Origin: Henckelia pumila
Lineage: Eukaryota; Streptophyta; Magnoliopsida; Lamiales; Gesneriaceae
NCBI RefSeq assembly: GCF_033568475.1
Contig: NC_133121.1
Coordinates: 806,001-870,000, forward strand
DNA length: 64,000 bases
Direction: 5' to 3'
In this document: positions 48,523-61,358 of the stretch, one piece after another
Layout of the letters: each line of letters starts with the position of its first letter
How positions within the stretch are numbered: the first letter of the stretch is position 1
Program-made: the position numbers and the translations under genes
The notes under the pieces: generated by a model
Databases searched by the model: none
What the model was told of the DNA's origin: nothing
What the model saw: only the letters and a program-made list of their open reading frames with translations

Positions 48523-49500
48523 AGCTAACCTTGCATTCTGATCATTTTCATGACATCCATTAGTTTTTTCGGTTTCAGAATTTCAATTTGAGCAGTAGAT
48601 GAATTAAACTTCTAAAAGCATTGGCTGGTTTGCTTGCTTATTTGTGACCTCTCCCTCTGTGTGTGTGTTTTCTGAACCTGAATTCAGATCAATTTTCTGG
48701 AATGAGAATTCATTAGTTGAGGGGATGCATGCATGTTTCCTTGCTTGTACATTCATCTAAATTCCAACATGAGTTGCATGATCAAATTTGGTATTTTTTT
48801 ATTTTTTTTCCACCTTTAGTAATCAATTCGATCATCTAAAATTTATATTAAATTCTATGTTTCATTTTTCACAGTAGCACCTAACTACCTAATGCAATTG
48901 CTGTAATTAATAATAATAATAATAATTAAAAAATATATATGGAGACAAGTCCTCGTGGTGACAAGGCATGCATGTTCCATGCTCCTGGGAATGCTAACTT
49001 CTGTTGATAGGGGATAGGTCCAAACTCATGCATATACTTTTTTAATTCATTAAATTAATAATATAAATGAATAATATTTTCCATTCTCTTCTGTCACTTG
49101 CTGCTCTCTGAGATCAGCACCACTTCGTAAAGAAAAAATAAAAATAAAAATTAAAATTAAATAGCACCACTTGACAACACAATTGGTGACTTTCAACCAA
49201 CGTGGACTCCATAAATAAAATATTTTAATATTAATTTCGACTTTCGAGAGATTGATCATGTATATGCTAAATCATGAGCAAAGTTTACAACCGTGACAAA
49301 AACTTTTATGATATTATTTTACCAATTAATTTTATTAGACGGATTCTTTAATTGATCGATCAATAAAAAAATTTACTCTGTGAAAAAACATTATCTTTTT
49401 ATTATTGATAAACCTACTCACAAAATGTAGCATGTATACGCGAGGGAAAAAAAATATTTTTTTAATCTGTGGAGGGATTTTCTATAATGAAAACTACATT
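48523..49500. other. 3' flank of ATP-citrate lyase and intergenic DNA
   Basis: The first 200-300 bp probably carry the 3' untranslated region. The remainder is AT-rich with a short (AAT)n run near 48909. No gene seen. Confidence 0.5.
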
Positions 49501-49504
49501 CGTT

Positions 49505-49655
49505 TTAGTACATGTCACCCGCAGGGCACTATCCTGCGGGTGATGTGTAACCTCATGATTGATCAAAATTAATGGGTTTCACATAGGGCCCACTAATTTT
49601 AACCAACTATGGGTCTCCATGTCACCCGCAAGCCACTATCCTGCGGATAGCATCT
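49505..49655. repeat. GC-richer hairpin block, possible MITE
   Basis: CACCCGCAGGGCACTATCCT followed by GCGGGTG is a short hairpin. GTCACCCGCAAGCCACTATC then CTGCGGATAG repeats it about 110 bp later in the same direction. The two blocks border a near-palindromic centre (AAAATTAATGGG ... CCCACTAATTTTAA). Looks like a small inverted-repeat element; ends not fixed. Confidence 0.5.
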
Positions 49656-51455
49656 ACTCAACCGATATTTGAGATCTTCGTGTCATGCTGGATGCCAGAA
49701 TATCTATCAATTGTTTGCATAAAAAATATAAATTGACATACTCACCCAGTGACATGTCGCACATTATTATTGTAAAATGCATGGCATGCACTGCGCATTA
49801 TTATCATAATAATAATAACAATAACCCTAATAATAATTCAAATTTATCAGCGTCGGCAGATCCATATTAATTTAACTGGCAGGACCATCTATATTAAATT
49901 AGATTGACATTAATCTTGACTTACGTACGCTAGGTTTTCACTAAAATTAATTCGAATTTATACCAAATTTTGTTACATACTACCAAACAAATTAATATTG
50001 TTTAATTAGAGGCCGAACTCTTTTAGCTAGCATGATCTAATAACCTAAACCAGATCATATATATAATATATTAGCTTTGAGGTTTGCTGAATTACCAGTA
50101 TTTTGTACACCAAATTAATATCGTGGTACCTAGATTTATTATTACATGTTATCTATCAAATAGGATGCTATCGATTGATTTCTCCTTCAATTTATTTTTC
50201 AAATATATCTCTAGTTTTACAAAAATCATTATATTTATATTTATCCTAATTACTCTGATACACGGAAATGTGTTTATTTGTGGATCTCATAGTCGTTATT
50301 TTTTATGCGTGTTGGGTGAATCTTTCAGATGATTGTAATATTCAACAAGTCACGATAGCGAAGTAAATTACATTGTCCAAATTCTATGTTACTCACCTAT
50401 TTCACCAACTCGAATATACATTGATTTTTTTATGAGATAGCATTTCAATTGTAGATCCAATGACTAAAAAAAAAAAATACATATTTATTTTCACGTTAAA
50501 TAATATATTGTATCGTAAAAAAAAAATAATGTGACTGTTTTTTTTAGAATCAGATCTATAATTCAAGACATCAAAGCTAACAGAGTAGCATCAAACCAGG
50601 ATATATGCCACCAACCTTGAATTTGAAAAGGGAAAACATCAACCAACGAATCGAATAGACCAAGATATGACCACATCATGGGTTGGTGAACGCGATCCCA
50701 AATGCAAAATCCCATTCCCACCCCACTTGTATTGTACACACACAAAAATGCACTAGTATTACTATTATACTCTATTTTTTTTTTATTGCAAAATCTGCGT
50801 CATAACTCGTTAGTGGGGTTTTATTATTAATATCTAGGAAATTTTTTTTAAGAATGGACTCTATATCTTTCAAAATACTTTTTATATACATTATATAATT
50901 TAAATCATGCCCCCACATGGAATATCACGATGGACTAGACATTTGAACGAGTTTTTCTGTCCGTGAATTTAAATAACAGTAATAAAAAATCAAGTTTAGA
51001 AACAATAATCCATGTGGCATACTGCATCGATAGAGTAACTTTTAATCAATATATGTTTGTTTAATATCAGTACAAAAAAAAATTTCACAAAAACTCTTAT
51101 AAAACTGTAAATTTAGTTCATCAAATCATTGGATCGGTTCGTCTTATGGCAATGTACTTAAAAAAAAAAAGAATTGTTATGTTAATGTACATGTAAAATT
51201 TTATTTTTGATTTCATCCTCCATATGGGGTCATGCTAACTATGAAAATAAAATAGAATTTAAGCACTTAAATTGTAATTGCAGCCTAAACTTTCCACCAA
51301 ACAAACCAATGTCACTCTCTCAACGACTACGATCAGTCTCTACCGTTGGATCAGATGACGTGAACACACATCGGACGGTGCATAATCTCCTTATTACAAC
51401 CACCCTACTTAATCTAGTCCCCAGCATAGATTTAACTGCACACTCCACCGTTTCA
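49656..51455. other. Intergenic DNA upstream of SAM synthetase
   Basis: AT-rich. Open frames at 49685-49870, 50084-50332 and 50563-50745 (minus) have no recognisable domains. The 51280-51460 part is less AT-rich and probably contains the SAM synthetase promoter. Confidence 0.5.
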
Positions 51456-51461
51456 TCCATC

Positions 51462-51469
51462 TATAAATA
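51462..51469 (+). promoter_or_regulatory. TATA box of the SAM synthetase gene
   Basis: TATAAATA lies in a less AT-rich stretch (CTCCACCGTTTCATCCATCTATAAATAACC). Transcription would start near 51495, followed by a leader exon ending at a donor such as GCGAAG|GTATTC (about 51572). Confidence 0.7.
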
Positions 51470-51494
51470 ACCCACTTGCTTCATTCTTCAAGAC

Positions 51495-52633
51495 TCGCAA
51501 GTATTGGTGTTTTCCTACCCCATAGCCGAAGGATACGCGAATCTTTTGTCGGCAGCAGCTCTCATTTGCGAAGGTATTCGATTTTTAGCAAATCTTGGGC
51601 TTCCACGTCTTGGTTTTTTACATTTATGAAGGTTTTTGTTCATGGGTGTGGTGGGATGTAATGCTGCTGTTATGAAGTTTAGCAAATTTTTGGTTTTAGC
51701 ATTTGATATTCGTTTTTGTTCGTGGGTTTTATTTTTTTTCCTCGTTTGTGTGACTGAATTTGTTTCTTGACTGATTATGTTGTGTGTCTGAGTCAGTTTT
51801 GGGAGGTTTTGAGCTGCGAACAGTTGATTTCTTTCGATTGCATAGATCGTATCACCGAGAATTGACCTTCTTACACGACAGTCTTAGACTTCGTGTTGAC
51901 TGTTTTACTTGCAGCGGGTGAAATGGGTGAGTTAGTACATAAGTTAATGTATGTGTGTCTGAGTACATTTGTGGATCTTCTTATCCCAGATCTGCTACAA
52001 AATTTTGGATCCGTTCATGATCTTTGGGATCTGGATGACGTCTTTTCGTTTCTCAAGATTTGGGGTTAAGATTTAATCGTAAAGTGAGAAATACTAAAGA
52101 TCTGAACTTGGTTTTGCTTCTCAAGTATAGCAGCTTTGAGTGCTGCATGTTCTTGGTGAATTTCCTCATGATTTTGGTTGGCATGATCTTGCTTCATATT
52201 AGTTTGATCAATATATGTTGAAAATTTTGTTTCTTTCAACTCAGATCTGTTCTTTGTGTGCTCTGTTTAATGGTTTTAGTGAAGAATTACCCCTTCGCTA
52301 TGAGGAGATTCTTGGTTTTTAATCACTGTATTCTTGCTGGCATTTGGAATTTGATTCTTCATTATGCTTCACTTGGTGAAAAGAAAATATTCTTGTATTC
52401 TTTCTACTTAAAAACGCGTTAAAGCAGGTTCTTATATTGATGCAACAGCATACAAGTGTAAAAACTGTTGCCTTGTTTGAGGGATTCCTTTTCTTCTTGA
52501 ACATGTCAATTGTAATGTAGAATTCTTTGGATTTTTGGTTCGTAGTGACGATTTTTGGTGTTATCTGCGTTTGTATCTTATTGATGGAGGAACTGTATGA
52601 TGTATATGTGTTTTATCGTTGAAGGTTGGGAAA
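51495..52633 (+). other. Leader and probable leader intron of SAM synthetase
   Basis: Between the TATA box and the ATG lie about 1.1 kb of T-rich sequence with intron-like composition. The most consistent reading is a non-coding first exon to about 51571 and a leader intron of about 1 kb ending at GTTGAAG just before the ATG, at about 52624. Leader introns are common in plant SAM synthetase genes. cDNA would be needed to fix the sites. Confidence 0.6.
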
Positions 52634-53815
52634 ATGGACACCTTCCTATTTACATCCGAATCCGTGAATGAGGGTCACCCCGACAAGCTCTGCGATCAGA
52701 TATCTGATGCAGTATTGGATGCCTGCCTAGAACAAGATCCGGACAGCAAAGTTGCTTGTGAAACCTGTACCAAGACTAACATGGTGATGGTCTTTGGTGA
52801 GATCACAACAAAGGGCAATATAGACTACGAGAAGATCGTACGTACCACTTGCCGCAACATCGGATTCACATCTGATGATGTTGGTCTCGATGCTGACAAG
52901 TGCAAGGTCCTAGTTAACATCGAACAACAAAGCCCAGATATTGCACAAGGTGTCCATGGTCACCTGACCAAACGCCCTGAAGAGATTGGTGCCGGTGACC
53001 AGGGACATATGTTTGGCTATGCAACTGATGAAACCCCCGAGTACATGCCTCTCAGCCATGTGCTCGCTACAAAATTAGGTGCTCGACTCACGGAAGTTCG
53101 TAAAGATGGCACTTGTCCTTGGTTGCGGCCTGATGGCAAGACTCAAGTAACTGTTGAGTACTACAATGAAAATGGTGCCATGGTTCCTATTAGGGTACAC
53201 ACGGTTCTCATCTCGACTCAACACGATGAGACTGTCACAAATGATGAGATTGCCAAGGATCTCAAGGAGCATGTCATCAAGCCCGTCATCCCCGAGAAGT
53301 ACCTAGACGAGAAGACAATTTTCCACCTCAACCCTTCAGGTCGGTTCGTGATTGGTGGGCCTCATGGTGACGCTGGTCTCACCGGTCGTAAAATCATCAT
53401 CGACACCTATGGTGGCTGGGGAGCGCACGGTGGAGGTGCCTTCTCTGGTAAGGATCCAACTAAGGTCGACCGAAGCGGTGCATATATAGTTCGACAGGCT
53501 GCCAAAAGTATCGTGGCCAATGGCCTGGCACGTAGATGCATCGTACAGGTTTCATATGCCATTGGCGTGCCTGAGCCATTGTCTGTTTTTGTGGACAGCT
53601 ACGGTACAGGTAAGATCCCGGACAAGGAAATCTTGCAGATTGTGAAAGAAAACTTCGATTTCAGGCCTGGCATGATCTCCATTAACTTGGACTTGAAGAG
53701 AGGCAGTGGCGGAAGGTTCTTGAAAACAGCTGCATACGGCCACTTTGGAAGAGATGAACCAGACTTTACTTGGGAAGTTGTGAAGCCCCTCAAATGGGAC
53801 AAGAGCCAAAGCTGA
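52634..53815 (+). CDS. SAMS: S-adenosylmethionine synthetase (393 aa), uninterrupted CDS
   Basis: It makes S-adenosylmethionine from methionine and ATP in the cytosol, supplying methylation, ethylene and polyamine pathways. The true start is the ATG at 52634 ([18 protein letters not shown]), giving 393 residues, the plant norm. The frame is open five codons further upstream but without ATG. Signature 1 is [11 protein letters not shown] at residues 119-129 and signature 2 G-G-G-A-F-S-G-K-D at 266-274. H15 and D17 of the substrate-binding G-H-P-D motif are present. The C terminus, [11 protein letters not shown], is typical. All three domains are complete with no breaks. Base composition is clearly more GC-rich than the flanks. 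Confidence 0.99.
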   Translation: MDTFLFTSESVNEGHPDKLCDQISDAVLDACLEQDPDSKVACETCTKTNMVMVFGEITTKGNIDYEKIVRTTCRNIGFTSDDVGLDADKCKVLVNIEQQSPDIAQGVHGHLTKRPEEIGAGDQGHMFGYATDETPEYMPLSHVLATKLGARLTEVRKDGTCPWLRPDGKTQVTVEYYNENGAMVPIRVHTVLISTQHDETVTNDEIAKDLKEHVIKPVIPEKYLDEKTIFHLNPSGRFVIGGPHGDAGLTGRKIIIDTYGGWGAHGGGAFSGKDPTKVDRSGAYIVRQAAKSIVANGLARRCIVQVSYAIGVPEPLSVFVDSYGTGKIPDKEILQIVKENFDFRPGMISINLDLKRGSGGRFLKTAAYGHFGRDEPDFTWEVVKPLKWDKSQS

Positions 53816-54480
53816 AGCCTTGATATGTTTCTTGCAAGTGCTTGAAAATTGTCTGCTGCACCGAAAGTATTGTTGTATTGTGTATTTTGCCATTACATGT
53901 TTTTTATTTCAGCCGTTGTCAGTAGTTGTTTGGGTTTGGAGATTCTGATAAAGACTAGGAAATATATATGATATACCATTTAAGGAATCTGTGTGTTGTC
54001 ATGTATGAATAACGATAGTCTTCAAGTTGATCAATGAATTGTTGTTGTTATGAGTTTTTTATTTGCTCCACCATTTTTCTATCTCTGTGGACTTTAGAGT
54101 TTGAAAACGAAACGGATCCAACCCGTTTGAAATGTAGATAAAAATAGGTAAACGAATAATGTTTACTTAATTATAACTATATTATCTATCACTATCAATT
54201 TTACATGAACACTTTAGAATTGGTGTCATGTATAATTTTAATTTTCCCTAAAACTCCCTACATCTTATGATCAAACTAAAAATAGTTTTACTACTTTTTC
54301 AAAATAAAAAATAAAAAAAAATTGAGAAGGGGATTGATAAAATATTAAAATATGTTAATAATTTGGGGAAAATGTTGGAAGAGGTTAGCTTCGAGTTTGC
54401 ATAAAAATCTAATATTTTTCGAGTTGTCAATAAATCTCAATTAATCTCACATATTTGTCTATTGTCCCTTAGTACTAAAA

Positions 54481-54512
<32 letters not shown>

Positions 54513-55484
54513 TAACAATTTACTGTATATATCTCTAAAAAAAACAATCAAGTTGATGCTTCGATTATTCATTGTTTGAGAAAGATTAATCAAGTTGTCC
54601 ATCTATTAGTTTTTAGATGTCTACATCTTAAATGTAATATCTTGTTTAAGGATGCTATTGCTGTCTTTTTTAAAAAAAGCTGTAATCTTTGATCGACCTT
54701 TATGATAAATGATAATGAATGTAATCTTTCTTAAAAAAAAAAAAAAAAACAATTTACTGTATATTAGTATATATCATATTATATATTATATAAAAAAAAT
54801 CATATTATATATTAATGGAATGTGGTGGAGTTTTCATATAGAGAGCCGTATTGATAATGACAAGGTATTGGCCACGTCCAACGCGCTTCATTCTTTCATT
54901 CATCCTCTCAATTTTCCCCATAAATAAGGCATCAAAAAGGAAAAAAAGAAAAAGAATGATCATCGGAAAAAATCTAAAATTCTTGTCGTGTCTAACGAGA
55001 AATGATCAGAAATTGGAGTTGTCTGGATCATGCCTTTGATTACTCCAGAGTCCAGAGGTTTTTTCTCCCCAGTGCTGATTTATTTTTGAAAGTCATTTTG
55101 TCCATCTTTGCATTGGCCTGTGAGATTTTTGTTCCATCCTTGTTCCAATGTGGTATAAAGCTTCTCTTTTGATACCCGATTCATTGATATATATTGATTT
55201 TTTTTACCTATTATTATTCGGCGTAATTCCCAGAATTTACATGCATTAGAAATCGATTTGATGATTGCACAATTAGGAGTGACAATTGCAGCTTTTGTTT
55301 TCTTTTTTTAAGTTCAATTTCAGCTGTTGGATTTGATGCAATCATGCAACTTTTTCTTGTTTGGGTAAATTCTTGATTTTGTATCGTAGGTAATGTTGAA
55401 ATTGGAGATTGCACAGCAATGTGGCGAAAAGTGATTTACTTTCTTAATAGAGTTTTAGGGGCTTTAATTTAACGAGGTTTTAGA
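53816..55484. other. 3' flank of SAM synthetase and promoter/leader of the TBC gene
   Basis: The SAM synthetase 3' untranslated region probably ends near 54040-54060. Then follow AT-rich DNA, an (AAT)n run at about 54479-54510, a poly-A tract near 54733-54750, and, from about 54860, a less AT-rich pyrimidine-rich stretch (CATTCATCCTCTCAATTTTC) that may contain the TBC gene's transcription start. A leader intron is possible but not defined. Confidence 0.5.
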
Positions 55485-58400
55485 ATGGACAAGAATAGAG
55501 TGGATGACTCCGAAGCAGGACCGGTGGTGCTTCCTAAAGTTGATAGGTTTGGATTTTTGAAGCAGGAAAGTAACTCCCCTGATGGTTTAACGAGAAGCAG
55601 ATCAGCTTTTGAGTATGAGAGGTGTGCATTTTTTAGGAAGTTAATAATTTCTCGTACTGCTTTTCTTACTTTAATATAATAATGTATTCATATTGCTTTA
55701 GCTTTTATGCTTTTAGTCCTATGATAAATATTATCCTGCATTTGATTGCTCAGAGGATTTTGATAACCAAAACCATGTTATTGGCTGCAATCCTTGGTGT
55801 TTTTCGACATCTGTACAGAAGATTCAATTTTAGCTCTTCAATTCCCGCCACAAATTTATGTTTGCTGTTTCTGCTAGAGGATTGAGTATTTCATCTTCTT
55901 TCCTGATTTTACGTGATAAAAAAATTCCCCTAAATTTTAGATCTGTTTAGAGTGGATGTAACAGAGTGATTAAATAGCTAAAAAATATGATTGGATGGAT
56001 ACCAAAACCCTATTTTGAATGTCATGGGAGTCACAATCATGTTAGTGTTTGAACTGATAGATGTATAGTTTTGGCATGATCAAATCAGTTTTAGATACGT
56101 GATTCATCATAGCTTACTTTTTTATAATGTTTTTAACTGTAATCCTGATGTAATATATTGGATCCAAACACACAACATATATATATATTTTTTGAATTAA
56201 ATTATCCCAAAGTCAATTTCTGAAGTGCTATGCTTCCCCTCCGTTATGGAGGACATCAGCTAGTTTGTATTTTCTAGGTGACTTAATACCCTTGTCTGAA
56301 AAGCACAACCACAGAGATTTCTTCTTGACACCCAATGCAAGTTTCAACTATGGCATCAGGAAGAGAGAACTTTTAAGCCTTGCTTTCTATTTCAGAGGCT
56401 GAACTGAATAAAACCAGCAAACAAGAATTTTTTTTTTGATAATTTCAGTGATTTAGGTTGAGAGTTCTACTTAGACTTTGCCTTGTACTCTGATAAATAA
56501 GAGATTAGGCTTTGGTTATTTGAGTTTCATAGATAGTTGCTTGGCTACGAAATTGTGATTCAAAATTTAGACAATGTTTTATTGTGTGAGATTGTGTTGT
56601 ATGTTAACATTGAAGGTTCTCGTACTGAAGCTCTAAATTAGTAACTATATATCTAGCACTGAGGCAGTTTTGGCCCGCTGAAAGTCTGCAAAAGCTTACC
56701 TAAAAGATATTCAAGAATTAAACCGGAAAATTATGTGAATTGCAGGATGCCAAACAATTCAAGAATACCTCCATCATCTGGAAACACTGAAAAACAAGTA
56801 AACCAAAATAAATTCTAGCACGACTTAATGATTCGTCTAGAACTGCACAATATTTTAAAGAAGTCTCTTCTATCTCTTAGCATTTTGTTATCCTTGCTTT
56901 AGATCACAGTCATGTCGTCTGTATGATCGTTTAGGAAATAATTTGTTGAGGTTTTTGTTCCAAAATATTTTTTTTGGTTAACACGAGGGGTGTGCTTTCC
57001 ATATAATGTTGTTATATCGTTATGGGCTTCTCAGGGATGAAAGAAGAATTAGAAAATGGAGAAAAATGATCGGGGTTGGAGGAAGTGATTGGAAGCATTA
57101 TGTTAGGAGAAAACCTCAAGTTGTGAAAAGGAGAATAAGGAAAGGTATTCCCGATTGTCTAAGAGGACTTGTCTGGCAGTTAATCTCTGGCAGTCGCGAC
57201 CTCTTGCTCATGAATCCAGGAGTCTATGAGGTAACCATGTTGTTTTTTCTAATGTCAAATATGCATGGGAATCCACCCTGGTGCGCATGTGGTGGGCACA
57301 CATTTTATGTTGTTTCTGCCTTCATAAATTTAAGCAAATGGAACCGATATTAACAACTGTTTTGATTTCATCTCAAAATAAAGTAATTTTTTTAATTGTT
57401 GTACTTTTGTATGGTAAGAACCTTCTTTGTACTTGCTTGAATTGGTTTAAACTACTCTGAAATCTCATTAGTTTGAGAATATGACAGCTTTTTGTTCAAT
57501 TGTTGCATGGCATGTATTTCTCTCAAATTTTGGTATTTGAGTTATTTATTATTTTTTAGGTTGTGCTTTAACCATGGCTTGATGAGAATGTATCCGCATG
57601 TGAAGTTTTGGTTCTCCTTACAAGTCTTGTCTATGTACCTACTAGTTGCCATCATCTTGTATCCCGTGTTTTGATAATTATATTTAGTAGTATGTTAAAA
57701 TTCTCACTTGCCTCATGAGTCCAGGGTGCATGCAGGCTCTGTTTAGTATAACAATATTTCAGTTGCTGATAAGTCTTCATATTCTTAACCTGTTGACCGT
57801 TCTAAAGAAATTGAGTTAGTAGCTGTCCAAATGTAATTTATTTGAGCTTTGATCTTGAAACCCATTTATCTGTCTCTGAGGAACAATCTGTCATGTGGCT
57901 TTCATTTATGGTGAAAATCTTGGAGGATATCAATTTAGATGATTCTGGAATCGTTGGATTTGAAAATTTTTGCCTTGTTTCTCCTTTTACTCTTTATAAC
58001 TAATTAGCTGTGATTTTGAAAGGTCACGTGTAGGGATGAATTTCTTTGTAGGCGTTGACGCAAAAAAAACGTGTTACCACATTTCCTTATTTTGTTCTCT
58101 CATGATAGTTCTTGTGTTTCTGTGCAGCAATTAGTCATCTATGAGACATCTGCTTCAGAGCTAGATATTATTCGAGATATTTCTCGTACGTTCCCTTCAC
58201 ATGTTTTCTTCCAGCAAAGACATGGTCCAGGTCAAAGATCTCTTTATAATGTTCTGAAGGCGTATTCTGTATATGACAGAGATGTTGGATATGTGCAGGT
58301 TTATTATATATCTAAATTGTTATTTATTTGCCAATTTCCTAATTTCCTACCACCTATTCAAACTAAAACTTCTGTTGGTTTCAGGGCATGGGATTTGTGG

Positions 58401-60304
58401 CCGGTTTATTGCTCCTTTATATGAGTGAAGAAGATGCATTTTGGTTGCTGGTTGCTCTCCTGAAAGGAGCCGTTCATGCTCCGATGGAAGGATTGTACTT
58501 GGTGCAGTTTTAGTTGATAATTTCTGCAATTTGATTTAGAGTGTGATTAGTTTCATCATTATTGCCACGTGATGACGTGCAAAACATCTACACTAATAAA
58601 TATGATGATGAGATCATGTAAATCCATGTAGAGTGGCATTCGAGCTTATCACTTTGAATCCTATACTAACTTTAGATGTTCTGTTTGTGCAAATAGTTTT
58701 GCTTTATACCACCTCAAATATTTGAGAGTCCATCATGACAACAAACATTTATATGGTTTGTGCATATAGTACCTTGTGTGAAAGGATGATGTCTATTGAC
58801 GCTAGTCCGGCATGATTTTACTTGAAGTTCACCTGATACTCTCAGTTGAATTTAGTAATGCCATGTAACAGGAAATATAAGCAAAATAAGGCCACTAGCT
58901 GTCTATCTTTCTGTTGATCTGTCAGCGTGTTTTTAATCTTGACTAAAGTCTCACTTTAGGTGCTAGTAACATTTTATATTGGGAGTTGAAAGTCCAAGGT
59001 TTACCATTGATGCATTATTTCCCGATATATCAGCTTCTGTAAAGTTGTGATACCTGATTTTTGTTGAATTTCTTACACATCTTGTGCGACTATCATGGCA
59101 CGGTTTTATTACATTCGTATGACAGTCGAACACTGTTGCATCTATGCTTCAGTGCCTTGGCGTTTTTATCAAACTTGAAACTATAAGGAAGATCTTGAAA
59201 TGTTCAGGTGGGGCTGCCTCTTGTGCAACAATATCTATTTCAGTTAGAGAATTTGGTGAAAGAACACTTGCCAAAGTTGGGAGAGCATTTTGCTCAAGAA
59301 ATGATAAATCCGAGTATGTATGCAAGCCAGTGGTTCATAACTGTTTTTTCATACTCATTTCCATTCCATTTGGCTCTTAGGATTTGGGATGTCTTTCTCT
59401 CTGAGGTTGGTTGTTAGCCATGTGCTGTCATTTTTACCTGCATCCTTACACATTCTAAATTTGTCCTTTTCCCCTTCGCTCCAGGGTGTAGTCATTGTCT
59501 TTAAAGTTGGTTTGGCTCTGCTGAAATACTGCCACGACGATTTGGTGAAATCACACTGCCATCATTTCTTGAATTCTTCTAGTTCCAATGCTTTTTAGTG
59601 GCTTATCTCAAATAATTTTTCTTGGTTCAACAGGTGAAGTTGCCCTTTGAAAAACTGATACATGCATTACGCAACTTCCCTGAGGATGCCATGAATCCTG
59701 ATATGTTACTTCCAATGGCCTTCTCAATTAAGGTTCGTTTTTTCCTTTGCAAAAGTGAAAGTATGTCCTGTGTTATATGTCCCACAATGGGTTCACAAAA
59801 AATTCTGAGCGACTAATTAGCTCGAAATGCTTTGGCACTTGATAAGTTTAGTTTGTAAGAGTTTAAGCCCTCTTGTTAAATTTATGATTTAACATTGTGC
59901 TTTAGTTAAGAACTTGATGATATGAAACGTCAATGACGTGACGTGACTAAGTTGGCATGATAGGTTAGATGAAGGTGCATTCGTCGAATATTGATGGGTA
60001 AGTGGAAGTCACGCAGTGTGGCTGTTATGAGCGTTATTTGGCTAATTTTTCTTGGTTATTGCCTCATACTGTTACACACAATAACCCAAAAATGCGCGCG
60101 CGCGCACACACACATGCACTTGAAACACTTTCTTTTGTTCTTTTGGATTGATTGGTCATCTGCCGCTGTTGAATCTATTACTTTGTTAACATTTGCAAAC
60201 GAATGATATAGGTGTCAAAGAGCTTGGCAGAGTTGAAAGAGGAATATGAGAAACAAAATGGGAAGCTATCAGATCGTATCAAGCAGAAACTGCAGTCATC
60301 TTGA
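55485..60304 (+). CDS. TBC-domain RabGAP, PAM1-like (356 aa)
   Basis: Eight exons: 55485-55621, 57035-57230, 58128-58298, 58385-58501, 59208-59405, 59485-59544, 59634-59732 and 60212-60304 (1071 bases, 356 residues). It matches the length and sequence I recall for Arabidopsis PAM1 (plant adhesion molecule 1). TBC proteins stimulate GTP hydrolysis by Rab GTPases on membranes. N-terminal V-D-R-F-G-F-L-K-Q-E; W-R-K-M-I-G-V-G-G-S-D-W; the TBC domain starts about residue 83 with K-G-I-P-D-C-L-R-G-L-V-W-Q. The arginine finger is R131 (I-R-D-I-S-R-T-F-P) and the glutamine finger Q168 (G-Y-V-Q-G-M-G-F); both are present, so it should be an active GAP. Later blocks: M-S-E-E-D-A-F-W-L-L, P-S-M-Y-A-S-Q-W-F-I-T-V-F-S-Y, L-R-I-W-D-V-F-L-S-E. 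Intron 7 holds a (CG)n(CA)n run near 60094. The gene converges on the receptor kinase. Confidence 0.97.
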
Positions 60305-61358
60305 ATACTTTACTTTGCACTCTGTTTCAATTGAGTAGAGCAAATATGTGAATATTGTTTTGTCGTATATTTACTGGCCTTATTCGGGCCGTTTGTGACT
60401 CTGTATATAGTAGATGTTTTCCCCATTCAGCCAAATGGGAGTCTTTTAAAGAAAGAATTCGATCTCTTTGCCAACAAGTCGACGAACACCGGGGTAAAGC
60501 TTGAATTATAGTTGAAATGTGCAAGTACTCAGTTAGATTCACTTGATTGTGGGTTGATTCAATCCTATCCTTTTTTGTTTTTGTTTTTGTTTTTGTTTTC
60601 ATGAGGCTATGTAATGGACAACGTGAAAATAAAACGCGATGTCCTACTAGGATCAAATAATCTTTGATTGTGATATTCTTCGACCCGATTGAGGCAACAA
60701 GTCAGAATACATTAGAGGTCATATTATGGTTGTAACGTGTTATTTGTTTATATTTGTTGGTGTGACATCGAATGATCTACGGCTAACTTTCTTGTATATT
60801 ATTATGGAACCAGGCTGCCCAATAAGTTGTGTATGATTCGACCCAAAAACTCACATAACTCGTCTCTTGTAACTTTGAACACATATTATCAAACATTATT
60901 GTATCCAGAAAACTCGGTTAACCAAAACCATTACATGTTTCAATATGATCACATAAATCCCTTTTTCTTAATAGTCTGCTAAGAAGCAAAACTCATTTCT
61001 TCCATCAATGAATTGAATATAGCTAAACACTTGCTAGTATACCATCAGTCAACCCCCTTAAAGAACAAGAATATTTGGAGAAATGGAGCAACAATACCAA
61101 CAAAAGATATAGTTTTTTTTTTTAAAAAAAAAAAGGAAAAAAGAAAAAGTGAAATATTTTATGATAGAATCTCCGCTCACCTATAGGTATGTTTTTCCTT
61201 CTACTTCTAGACAGCTACTTCTTGAGCATATCATGCATTACTAGAATTCTGGTACTAAATGAGATCCTTTCAAAAGATTCATGGAGGCCAAAGTAAGCGA
61301 CTCTTTTTAGTAGTCCTCAATATTTACTTCGGCTCTAATAGTGTGGTTGTCTCTCTTT
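60305..61358. other. Intergenic DNA between convergent TBC and kinase genes
   Basis: 3' untranslated regions of both genes. A (TTTTTG)n run lies at about 60571-60600, and a T-run followed by an A-run at about 61111-61133 that can pair. No gene. Confidence 0.6.

Noticed and set aside
52619-52633. Upstream in-frame extension of SAM synthetase by five codons
   Set aside because: It starts with TTG, not ATG, and the ATG at 52634 gives the conserved plant N terminus and length.
53552-53893. Antisense frames over the 3' part of SAM synthetase
   Set aside because: Shadows of a strongly conserved gene with biased codon use.
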